Assembly (NCBI GenBank): GCA_028641055.1
Contig: CM054057.1
Coordinates: 333,551,500 to 333,615,499, forward strand
DNA from: Alopecurus myosuroides
Taxonomy: Eukaryota; Streptophyta; Magnoliopsida; Poales; Poaceae
DNA length: 64,000 nt
Direction of reading: 5' to 3'
Positions 10,986 to 30,081 of the stretch are shown here, in pieces. The position numbers and the translations under genes were made by a program. Position 1 is the first letter of the stretch. Every line of letters starts with the position of its first letter. A model generated the notes under the pieces. It saw nothing but the letters and a program-made list of their open reading frames with translations, did no database searches and was not told the origin of the DNA.

Positions 10986-12090
10986 CGTTATACCATTTCA
11001 TTTACAAATATTTTTCTTTAAAAAATCCCGCTGCAACGTGCGGTATTATTTTAGTATTCATGAAAACGAAATTATGATGACCATGAGTCGAGATTTATTT
11101 AATTCTTAGATGGCTTAGAGTTACTAGAACCGTAGTTTTTAATCATTTTCCTATTCATTTCGAGGTACACACAGATATTTTTTTGACAATCAATATCGTG
11201 ATATATTTATTGTAGCAGATAGTATATGGTAGAGATACATGAACTAATAACTACAACAATTCCAAAACAAGGTTTAAAAGAAACTAGCAAATCTTCGATA
11301 TCTTCAAACTCCTTCTTCTTGTATGACACAATTTTTTTAAGGCGAACATAGAACATAGAGACCAAATCACAAACATGTAAATATCAACGAGGGTTTTCCC
11401 ATAATTTTTTTGAACCGCAATACCGATGTCGCGAGCACACAAACATCCATTAAAACAATCAACAAACATCGGCAGGAGTACCAACACGAGTATTGTAGGA
11501 AAAAACAACCGAACAGTCTGATTGACGTCGCTGGAAAACGAGAGTATGGATCACCATTGTCGAGAACATAGCAGCTGTAATAAATACTGTAAAGACAATC
11601 CTCCTCGCAACAACAATGAGAAAAGATACACAACCGATCCGGCGAAACAAGATCTGAAGGACCATATCTAGACAAACTAAAATTTCTAACACCACCATTG
11701 ACGCCGGGAAGGAGTTATTGCCGTCGAATAGTGGGTCAAAGATCACTTATTTCAGACGATGCCATCTTTATTGACGAAGAATATGACCACCAAAACCCTA
11801 ACGTACTCTATTGAAAATCCTATTTTTGCTGAAAACTCAACTCATAGATCAGGTTCCCCACCTCTCCCGATGCCGACGAGGTTGGCCGGAGGAGAGGAAA
11901 ACCGACTATGGAGGAGACGAAAACCGTGAAAGAGGCGGCGGAGGCGGTGGCGCTGTTTGTTCTAGACGTTGAGGGTTTCCTTTGGTATGCTACAGAGTTA
12001 AGAACGTGTGTGGCGATTTTATTTCGAACGACATACTCAATTTTTTTCCTTGTGTAAAGAATGTTAGATACACCCTTAAGCAAAATAACT
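10986..12090. other. Unassigned repeat-like DNA
   Basis: No gene is supported here. At about 11023-11053 a short hairpin (CCCGCTGCAACGTGCGG) is followed by ATTATTTTAGT. This resembles, imperfectly, the hairpin and CTRRT-like end of grass Helitrons. The rest (11100-12090) contains only small minus-strand reading frames with no recognisable domain. Confidence 0.3.
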
Positions 12091-12091
12091 A

Positions 12092-12265
12092 CTTCCTCCG
12101 TTCTCTCTTACAAGATGTGATACACATTTTAATTTGATCTACAATCGTATCAAAATGAGTGTATATAGAGTTATATACATATTTAGTGTGTAGATTCATC
12201 TATTTTGATATAAATATAGATCAAACTAAAATATGTACCACACCTATAAAAATAAACGGAGGGAG
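12092..12265. mobile_element. Stowaway MITE
   Basis: A 174-bp element starting CTTCCTCCGTTC and ending AACGGAGGGAG, with TA on both sides (12090-12091 and 12266-12267). The interior is AT-rich with extended inverted symmetry. It encodes nothing. Confidence 0.9.
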
Positions 12266-12271
12266 TATAAG

Positions 12272-12330
12272 TATACCACATCAAACTAAAATGGCTCGTA
12301 CCACGCCTTATAGGAAATGAACGAAGGGAG
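12272..12330. repeat. Diverged duplicate of the MITE 3' end
   Basis: ATCAAACTAAAATGGCTCGT and the following GAACGAAGGGAG repeat, with changes, the last 50-60 bases of the preceding Stowaway element, including a TA at 12331-12332. It is a partial tandem copy of the element end. Confidence 0.6.
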
Positions 12331-12380
12331 TAGAGTACATAGCATTTTTTAGCATTCTATCGAAGATTTGAAGGACCGGG

Positions 12381-12674
12381 CGAACCAATTCGTGGTTGGA
12401 TGGTTAGAAGGGTGGTTGTAACCCTAGTTCACCAGAGTTCAAACCACAGGTTTAACACCTATGTGTCGCGTTTAGGCGGAATATTCTTTCAGTGTGAGGC
12501 AACGTTTCCGTCGACACCGAGACGCATGTGATGACTTCGTCAATCTCAAGACCCGCCGGTTCAGTCTCTCGAAGGTGCTCGTAGGGGTAGGATGTATGTG
12601 CGCGTTCATAGGGGTGAGTGTATGCACGGTATATGAGCACTTGCTTTTGTACTGTGTTTCTCAAATAAAAAAAA
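12381..12674 (+). mobile_element. tRNA-derived SINE with 13-bp target duplication
   Basis: TTGAAGGACCGGG occurs exactly at 12368-12380 and 12675-12687 and flanks a 294-bp body ending in an A-rich tail. Near the 5' end is an A-box-like TGGTTGGATGGTT (12393-12405), and about 32 bases on is a B-box GTTCAAACC (12437-12445), the spacing of a tRNA-type Pol III promoter. The 3' part (GTATGTGCGCGTTCATAGGG) is a sequence I recognise as recurrent in Triticeae intergenic DNA. The intact duplication argues for fairly recent insertion. The SINE lies about 540 bp upstream of the RECQL2 start codon. Confidence 0.85.
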
Positions 12675-13212
12675 TTGAAGGACCGGGAAAGAATAACGGG
12701 AATCAGCCAAGAAACTGTGTCTAATTATAACAAAGCTGGAGAATGTTTTCCTAAATGTCCATAGAACCCTGACTGCTGCCTCTCCTCCCCAAGCTCTTGA
12801 CACCGGCGAGCGCCGCCTTCACCGCCACACCAGCACCGACTCATCGAATCCAGATCTCCCGCCGTCGCGCCGGCATTAGTTCCGCTGTCCTCTTGCTCGC
12901 GCCTCCCCGCCCGCAGATTACGCACGACCCCTCGCTGCTTCCCCATCTGCACCTGCGACCTCGACACCCCATCTACACCTGCCTTTGTACCGATATCCCC
13001 GCTGTTCTGCTTTTCACCCGCGGCTGCAACCTGCAGGCAAGATTTCATCTAGCGCGCCTTTTCATCTACATCCTCTTCGCCCTGCCGTTGCCATGTTATT
13101 TTCCTGGTTTATTATCAAAAAATCCTTCCGCCTCTTTATATGGTTAACGGTATAATTAATGTGCACAAATTATACTGTGTATATTTCAGCATTAGCGGTG
13201 AAATTCTGAGGC

Positions 13213-23696
<10,484 letters not shown>

Positions 23697-25705
23697 CATT
23701 AGCATGGATAAGTCAAGTGTGCATGCTCTGATAAGGTAACATACATTTGATTTGAGAGGGTAGGCTTGGTAACGATCTGGGCTAAAATGGGTTCTATGGT
23801 TATTTTCTGAAATATAAAGGATTTTTGGGTTTGGTTTCATTTGGATGGCCTGAAGTGAACTTGGATGAGAAATGATTTATTTTAGGTTAGGGATGTGGGA
23901 GAAAACGATCTAGTTTGGTTTAGGGTGGCTGAAAGTTTTCGGTCTGAATCGGTCTCAACCTGTGGTTCCTGTTGGGTTCAATCCATTGTTTCTTACCCAT
24001 TCACCACTGTGCCAGAGCGGATGAGCGCTCTCCTATTCTTCTGGCCACTGTTGCCGCGATCATCCAGACCTCCACCTTGGCATTCTCTGTTTGTAGCCAT
24101 GACGAGTCGTGACCACCCCTGTGGTTCTCGTCAGCGATTGCTTTTTTGGTGAACTTCTCAAGGGAAAACAAACAGTACTTTAACGTCTTCCTCTGCTAGG
24201 CCTTGCTTGTTTGACAATTCCTCTTCTGAATCTTTGGGTTGGCTGATATGATTTGCTGAATATGCTCGCCTTGAGGCCTTGTTTACCACGAGTGTATTTT
24301 CATCCCCAAGCTGATTGGGGATGGGACGGGATTTGGTGAAATTTTTGTTTTCACCCAATACCCACAAATACTTTTCCACCACAATACACTAGCATAGGAT
24401 AGAGTTTTTAATCTAGAAAAAATGAGGTGGTTGGTGGGGGATTTCTAGGGATTATCCCCTCCAAAATCGGACCAGTAAACGGACTATTGGGGATTTTTCG
24501 GAATCCGGATAGTCCCCTCTAATCCTCTAGAATACACTCCAAATACACTAGAAGTAAACAAGTCCTGACAGATGTGAGTAAGGTTTTGCTCCTAATCATC
24601 CCCTTCATCCTCATCTCACCTCGTAAATTAGTACTCTCTGGTTAATCCCTGTCGACTGAACTGGTACCTACCATGTAGTTCCAGCCAAGCAGGGTAAGTA
24701 TAGTGGGTGTATATGTCAGGCATATCTTCATAAGCTAGTTTCTATGATACCCTTGGTCTAGAATTTTCTCTTCTGGTAAGTGAAACTCTGCAGAGATGAT
24801 TCAGTTTATAGTAAGGTAATTAAAGAGAGTTGCGGTGCTGCCTTGCCGCATTATGCCCTTGTAGCAGCTGAAACAAGCTTTCCCAATGAAATGCCCGCGC
24901 CTAGGTGTCTTTATCCTTTTTACCAAACTATACTTGTTCTTTTCCTTAACAGCTTACTTCATATTTCAGGTGGTAGAATGCTTACGCAAGTCATTTAGTT
25001 GACCGGAAGCAAGCCGTATTTGTTTAGCAAATGAGGATGAGTGACTGATAACACAGGACAGTAGATTTACCGAGATGCTTATACTCTGCAACAGAAAGTG
25101 TGTAGAAGAGGGAGCTTCTGCTTACCACCAAATACAGTGAAGCTCTAAACCGTAGGGGAATTTTGTTATGGAGTTACTCTCCAAATTTTATCTTACCATG
25201 ACCGAATGGATGCAATTCATTTAGGTTTTAATTAAGCAAACATTTCATGGGACTTTACTAGTTGTGTCTGGCTGAAAGAATAAAACTTTTGGTAATTTCT
25301 GTTTTTGTGACTCCAAAATATTGACTCTTTTAGGAACACCGTTGATCTGTAGTGCACCTGAATGTTCAACGTGAAAGGGCTGAAGCCGATGTGGTCGACA
25401 TACACCGCGTGGCTTTTACAGTACATTTTTGGTTCGGTGTGGCGCGGTCTTGGTCACGACTCACCGTGAGACCACCTGCCGTTTTGCAATTTTTTTAAAG
25501 CAAAACAATACTAAGCACGAGTCGGGCGATCATCTACGTGCGACAATACACTTGTCCAGTTTCCCATTGGGACCGACGGATCAATATCTCTCAATTTGCG
25601 AAGATTTTATCATGCCATTTACAATGTATGTTTCACGCGTGATATTAGGGTTTTTTCCAGTCGAAAAAAAACCTGGGTATGCCACTGGCATGTATTCATA
25701 AATAA
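23697..25705. other. 3' flank of RECQL2 and intergenic DNA up to the Gypsy target site
   Basis: Apart from a MITE-like element at 24275-24564, these 2 kb contain only short reading frames without recognised domains. The RECQL2 3' UTR and poly(A) signals must lie in its first few hundred bases. The last five bases before the LTR (25706-25710, GAGCT) form the left target duplication of Gypsy element 1. Confidence 0.5.
24275..24564. mobile_element. MITE-like element
   Basis: GGCCTTGTTTAC at 24275-24286 and GTAAACAAGTCC at 24553-24564 are inverted copies with a single mismatch, enclosing about 290 bp of non-coding DNA. No convincing target duplication is visible, so the superfamily (hAT or PIF/Harbinger) is undecided. 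Confidence 0.5.
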
Positions 25706-25710
25706 GAGCT

Positions 25711-26573
25711 TGTCGGGGGTTACCCCCGAGTAGGGTAAAGGCAAGTGGTAAAGGCGTCTTACAGAAGAGAGGTTTGGTCGAGTAGCCGACTACCTGGTAC
25801 TTGCTACCCGGTCGACTGTTACTCGGTTTTCACCTCAAGATGACCGGAAAGAGATATCAATCAAGTTCCATCCATTCGAGTAGAAGAGGTGGCCCGAGTA
25901 GAATTGGCGGGAATCTACTCGGGCCAGAAAGTCAAAGGAGCCGTTCTGACACAGGATCCCGCGTATCCTGGGTCCGTACTTGGCAGTATTCGAACTACTG
26001 TTCATCTGGGACCGGCCTGCCTGACAGTGACAGCATGGAAGCAGGCCGTGGCAGGATAAGGGGGGCCTACTCTGTGTTTGGCACAGTGATACCAGTCTGT
26101 CCCCTTGTTTTGCCCAACGACTTTCTAGATGCAGCCAAGATTAGGAACCAAAGCTGTCAGCGGGAACCCGGAAGAAGGACGGTGTGCACACTATGTCGAC
26201 ACTTGTCCATGTTTGGACGTATCCGGCTGGGCACCATGTATATAAGGTGCCCCGCCGCCTCCTGCGTGAGGATCGAACACAGGGAACCCTAGTTCTTGAC
26301 CTAGTTCATCATCTAGAGGAGAGTGGCTACTCGGTAGCAAGAACCTTGTACTGTGGCTACTCGGTGAGATACCAAAATACACAAAGAAAGGCAGGAGTAG
26401 GGGTTTTACCTCCACACGAGGGCCCTGAACCTGGGTAGATCGTGTTGTTTGCAGTGTTTACTTCGTACCTCACGCGGCTACTCGTCGCGTGATCCCTCCC
26501 CGAGCACCTCCAGCGTCCTTCGTCCCCACATCTTTAGCCATCCCATGGCATCTGCCGTGACACCACCACGACA
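25711..26573 (+). repeat. 5' LTR of Gypsy element 1
   Basis: 863 bp, TGTCGGGGG to CACGACA. Its first bases form a near-perfect palindrome (TCGGGGGTTACCCCCGA). A TATA box (TGTATATAAGG) lies at about 26237-26247, followed by the GC-rich leader. A long reading frame that continues into gag is already open in the LTR at 26449. Confidence 0.97.
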
Positions 26574-26574
26574 G

Positions 26575-26593
26575 TTGGCGCCCACCGTGGGGC
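26575..26593 (+). other. Primer-binding site of Gypsy element 1
   Basis: TTGGCGCCCACCGTGGGGC starts one base after the LTR end (GTT at 26574-26576). This is the usual site form for grass elements of this type and primes minus-strand synthesis. Confidence 0.8.
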
Positions 26594-26727
26594 AACCAGC
26601 GGCGCTGGCTGGAGTTTCTGTTCGGACGGGATCTTCTTCAGCGGAGCGCGTGGTCTGTGGCCTTGTCCACAGATTCGGCTCTTTCGACTTCGTCACCGAC
26701 AACGCCGGCGATTTCGGCGGCAGGGCC

Positions 26728-28758
26728 ATGCCGGAGGGCGGCTCGGTGATCTCCTTCGGCTCTCACCTTGTCTACGTCGCCACCGTCGCCAACCGCGCAT
26801 ATCCCGAGCTGGTGCATGACGCGGAGGATCCTCCCGCGGTGATCGCTGCTCGCGGAAGGCCTGCATGCCGCTCTGCGAACTGCGCTGAGGTGATGGTGAC
26901 GGGCTTGGCGGCAAACACTGGCGCAGCCGCTACGGGCGCTGCGGCCGTCGTCGAGGAGATTGATGCACCGGCTGGTGGCAGGGTTCACCGGCCCTACGAG
27001 AAGGAGAGCAACTTGCCGCCTTCCACGTCTACGGTCATTCCCGCGTCAGCTACGCGACCTGGCATGCCCACTCCCACCGACATCGAGCTCCTAGCTGTGA
27101 GGGAGCAGCTCGAGCGGCAGCGCCAGGAGCTGCTTGCCGAGCAGGCGGAGTTGGAAAAGATCAGGCTTGAGCTGAGTCTAGATCAGCTCGAGTACAACAA
27201 GGCTCACGGCTTCATGCCGGTCGCCAGGAGGCCTAGCAGAGTAGGCGCTACGCGGCGCAACTTGGGTGTCGAGATGGCCACGGTTGCGGAGGTTCCCGCT
27301 CAGTCCGCCACCGCGAACACCTTCACAAGGCCAAGGTACAGCACACCCGCCAAGACACTTAGAGCTGCAGAGGCTGTGGCTGCCGAGTTGCCTCGCCTGG
27401 ATGGCGATGCGCGTCTTAGGCAGCAGGAAAGGCTCAACGAGTTGGTGTTGGAGGCTGCTAGGCAGAACGAGGAGTTCCGGAAGTCCAACCCGGGTGCTGG
27501 GGCTTCGCAGGTGGTTCACTCGCACGCGGCTAGATCTAACGATCAGGCCTCGTCTCCGCATCCCAGCCGCGAGAAGAGCCGCAGCGGGCGTTCGGGCAGA
27601 GACAGGCAAATGCAGGTGTATGACCCGGCTGCTGCCGCGAAACAGCTCGCTGTGCCGCAGCAGCCCGGGCAGGAACACAACGCTGCAAGAGCAGGCTCTC
27701 AAGCCCATCAAGCTCAAAGCCGTGCCCGAGAAGCTGCTCGTCCAGGTCCTTCTCGGCAACCCGCAGCTCAGCCTACTCGGCAGAGGCAGCAGCCGCGCGC
27801 AGTGGCACCAGTCGCCAACCCGGTGGAGCAGCCTGCAGCTGTGCAGGTGGACAGGTATGATGATGGCTACTCGGCTATGGAGATGGCTGGCTATGATATT
27901 CATGACCGTGTTGGTGAGCGCGTGCTGGCGCCTGGAGATGCGAGGCATCAGTTGGACCGGATCAGCTTGTCGGCGCGGCTGGAGAGCACGGGTCCTCCTG
28001 GCACCGAGTGCTTTGGCCCGCGCATCATGAACGAGCCGTCCGTGAAGAACTTCCAGCTTGCAAGAGGCACCAAGAGCTACAATGGCAGCACCAAGCCTGA
28101 AGATTGGCTCAATGACTATGTCACCGCGGTCCATATCGCGAATGGCAACAGAAGATGGGCTGTGCGCTATGTTCCACAGATGCTAGAGGGTCCAGCCCGT
28201 ACTTGGCTCAACAACTTGCCCAAGAACAGCATTAACTGCTGGCTGGACTTCTCGGATGCCTTCATCAGCAACTTCACGAGCACATACAAGAGGCCGAATA
28301 GGCCACAGCAGCTATCAGCTTGCAGGCAGCGAGAAGACGAGACGGACCGCGAGTATCTTACTCGGTGGAGCACTTTGAGGAACACCTGTGAGGGTGTGAA
28401 TGAAGCACAGGCCATCACTTGGTTTGCGCAGGGATGCAGGCATGGCAGTATGTTGTGGCAGAGATTGCAGAGGGAGATGCCAAACACTCTGACGGAGACC
28501 ATCAAGATTGCGGATCAGTACGCACTTGGTGATCCTACTCAGCCACTGATGGACTCCTCTGAGCCGAGAAGAAACTTCAGCAACAGCAAGCGTAACGAGT
28601 TCCGCAACAAGCGCCGAGTAGATAATCGGTATGATCCCGAAGAGGTGAATGCAGTGACTGTTGGAGCTGGTGGCAGCCAGAGGCAGAAACCTGCTGGGGC
28701 CTACGGGCAAAACCAGAACCAGGGCCAAGGCAACAAGAAGCCATTTCGCACCTCTTAG
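26728..28758 (+). CDS. Gag of Gypsy element 1
   Basis: The first ATG beyond the LTR in the long frame is at 26728 (MPEGGSV), giving about 676 residues to an amber stop at 28756-28758. The frame is open from 26449 inside the LTR, so an earlier start is possible. The N-terminal half is disordered and charged, with a Glu/Leu/Arg-rich coiled-coil segment at about 27091-27200. The retrotransposon gag domain at about 28030-28520 has the WLNDYV, GPARTWLNNLP, FISNFT and ITWFAQGC blocks. The reading frame continues in register after the stop, so the original product was one gag-pro-pol polyprotein. Confidence 0.85.
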   Translation: MPEGGSVISFGSHLVYVATVANRAYPELVHDAEDPPAVIAARGRPACRSANCAEVMVTGLAANTGAAATGAAAVVEEIDAPAGGRVHRPYEKESNLPPSTSTVIPASATRPGMPTPTDIELLAVREQLERQRQELLAEQAELEKIRLELSLDQLEYNKAHGFMPVARRPSRVGATRRNLGVEMATVAEVPAQSATANTFTRPRYSTPAKTLRAAEAVAAELPRLDGDARLRQQERLNELVLEAARQNEEFRKSNPGAGASQVVHSHAARSNDQASSPHPSREKSRSGRSGRDRQMQVYDPAAAAKQLAVPQQPGQEHNAARAGSQAHQAQSRAREAARPGPSRQPAAQPTRQRQQPRAVAPVANPVEQPAAVQVDRYDDGYSAMEMAGYDIHDRVGERVLAPGDARHQLDRISLSARLESTGPPGTECFGPRIMNEPSVKNFQLARGTKSYNGSTKPEDWLNDYVTAVHIANGNRRWAVRYVPQMLEGPARTWLNNLPKNSINCWLDFSDAFISNFTSTYKRPNRPQQLSACRQREDETDREYLTRWSTLRNTCEGVNEAQAITWFAQGCRHGSMLWQRLQREMPNTLTETIKIADQYALGDPTQPLMDSSEPRRNFSNSKRNEFRNKRRVDNRYDPEEVNAVTVGAGGSQRQKPAGAYGQNQNQGQGNKKPFRTS

Positions 28759-29922
28759 TCGGGTAGCGGGAACTCCGAGCAGCCGAAGAAGTTTGTCTTT
28801 GATGACATGAAGGATGGCCCATGCAGCTTTCATACTCACCACCCCTCGAGGCCTGCTAACCACACTACTCGGCAGTGCGAGTGGTGGGAGGCGATCAAGA
28901 GTGATGGCTTGCCTCCTCCTCCTCCCCTGCCAGCAGCCAATGCCAATGTGCAGCCTACTCGCGCACCCGCAGCTCGGCCGCCAGTGTACCCGAGAAGAGA
29001 GAATGTGAACCAAGTGGCTTTAGGAGCCAACCAGAACTTCAACAATGAGAGATACCGCAACAACAACAACTACAACCGCAACAACAACAACAGAGGCAAC
29101 AACAACAACTACCAGGGCAACAACAACAATGGCAACAATGGGGGCAATGGCTCCAATCAGTACCAAGAGCACCACGAGAGCTACATGATCTTCACTTCTG
29201 AGCCAGTCGACAAGCAATCACAGCACAGGCGGGCCATGGAGGTCAATGCAGTGATTCCTGCTGTCCCTCACTACATGTATTGGTGTGACCAGGAGATCAG
29301 GTGGACCCGAGCAGATCATCCCAAGGTGATGCCCAATCCGGGTAGCTATGCCTTGGTGCTGGATCCTACCTTCCTGGGCCCCGAGAAGAATGTGAGGTTC
29401 AGCAAGGTGCTAATCGACAACGGCAGCAGCATCAACATTGTGTACAAGGACACACTCGAGAAGCTTGGCCTGGCCGAGAACATGATGCTGCCTAGCAAGA
29501 CCACCTTCCATGGCATTGTGCCCGGGATCTCGTGCAACCCGATTGGCCGAGTATGGATCGATGTGCTATTCGGTACCCGGGAGAACTGCCGCACAGAGCG
29601 CCTGCAGTTCGAGGTGGTGGATCATCAGAGTCCCTATCATGCTCTACTCGGCAGGCCTGCTCTGAGCAAGTTCATGGCCTCTACACATGTGGCATATCTG
29701 AAGATGAAGATCCCTGGTCCCAATGGCATCATCACCATCGCTGGCGATTACAAGAAGTCCATGGAATGTGCCTCTGCTAGCTCCCAGTTGGCGGAGTCGA
29801 TGGTGATCGCTGCCGAGAAGAAGAAGATGTACGAGGTGGTGGCCATGGCTCAGTCCGCACAAGCTGGCGCACAAGGTGTGCCGAGTACCCAGCACGGTAC
29901 TGCTTTCCAAGCTTCCAAGTAG
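28759..29922 (+). CDS. Gag C-terminal linker and retropepsin-like protease
   Basis: This is the in-frame continuation between the amber codons at 28756 and 29920; the first internal ATG is at 28807. It opens with a Cys/His-containing segment (CSFHTHH to CEWW) and then an asparagine-rich tract of NNN runs (29041-29160). The protease follows, with active-site motif LIDNGSSINIVY at about 29412-29447 and the ALLGRPAL motif at about 29641-29664. Such aspartic proteases cut the polyprotein in the virus-like particle. Confidence 0.8.
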   Translation, partial: SGSGNSEQPKKFVFDDMKDGPCSFHTHHPSRPANHTTRQCEWWEAIKSDGLPPPPPLPAANANVQPTRAPAARPPVYPRRENVNQVALGANQNFNNERYRNNNNYNRNNNNRGNNNNYQGNNNNGNNGGNGSNQYQEHHESYMIFTSEPVDKQSQHRRAMEVNAVIPAVPHYMYWCDQEIRWTRADHPKVMPNPGSYALVLDPTFLGPEKNVRFSKVLIDNGSSINIVYKDTLEKLGLAENMMLPSKTTFHGIVPGISCNPIGRVWIDVLFGTRENCRTERLQFEVVDHQSPYHALLGRPALSKFMASTHVAYLKMKIPGPNGIITIAGDYKKSMECASASSQLAESMVIAAEKKKMYEVVAMAQSAQAGAQGVPSTQHGTAFQASK

Positions 29923-30081
29923 ACAAAGAAGGTCCAGGTCGACCCCGAGTTCCCCGACCGCGTAGCCATCATTGGCTCCGGGTTGGCGGAGAAATAGGAA
30001 AGCGAGCTCATCCACTTCCTCCGTGAGAATCGGGATGTATTCGCCTGGTCCAATGAAGATCTACCAGGAGTCCCGAGGGAG

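Noticed and set aside
11023..11055. Helitron 3' end
   Set aside because: The hairpin is followed by TTTTAGT rather than CTRRT, and no Helitron 5' end was found, so the evidence is too weak to annotate an element.
12391..12445. Possible tRNA gene
   Set aside because: The A- and B-boxes belong to a SINE with target duplications and an A-rich tail. No cloverleaf with a complete acceptor stem can be drawn.
27178..28134. 318-residue minus-strand open frame opposite gag
   Set aside because: Shadow of the gag coding strand. The plus frame has the gag motifs and continues in register into protease and pol.
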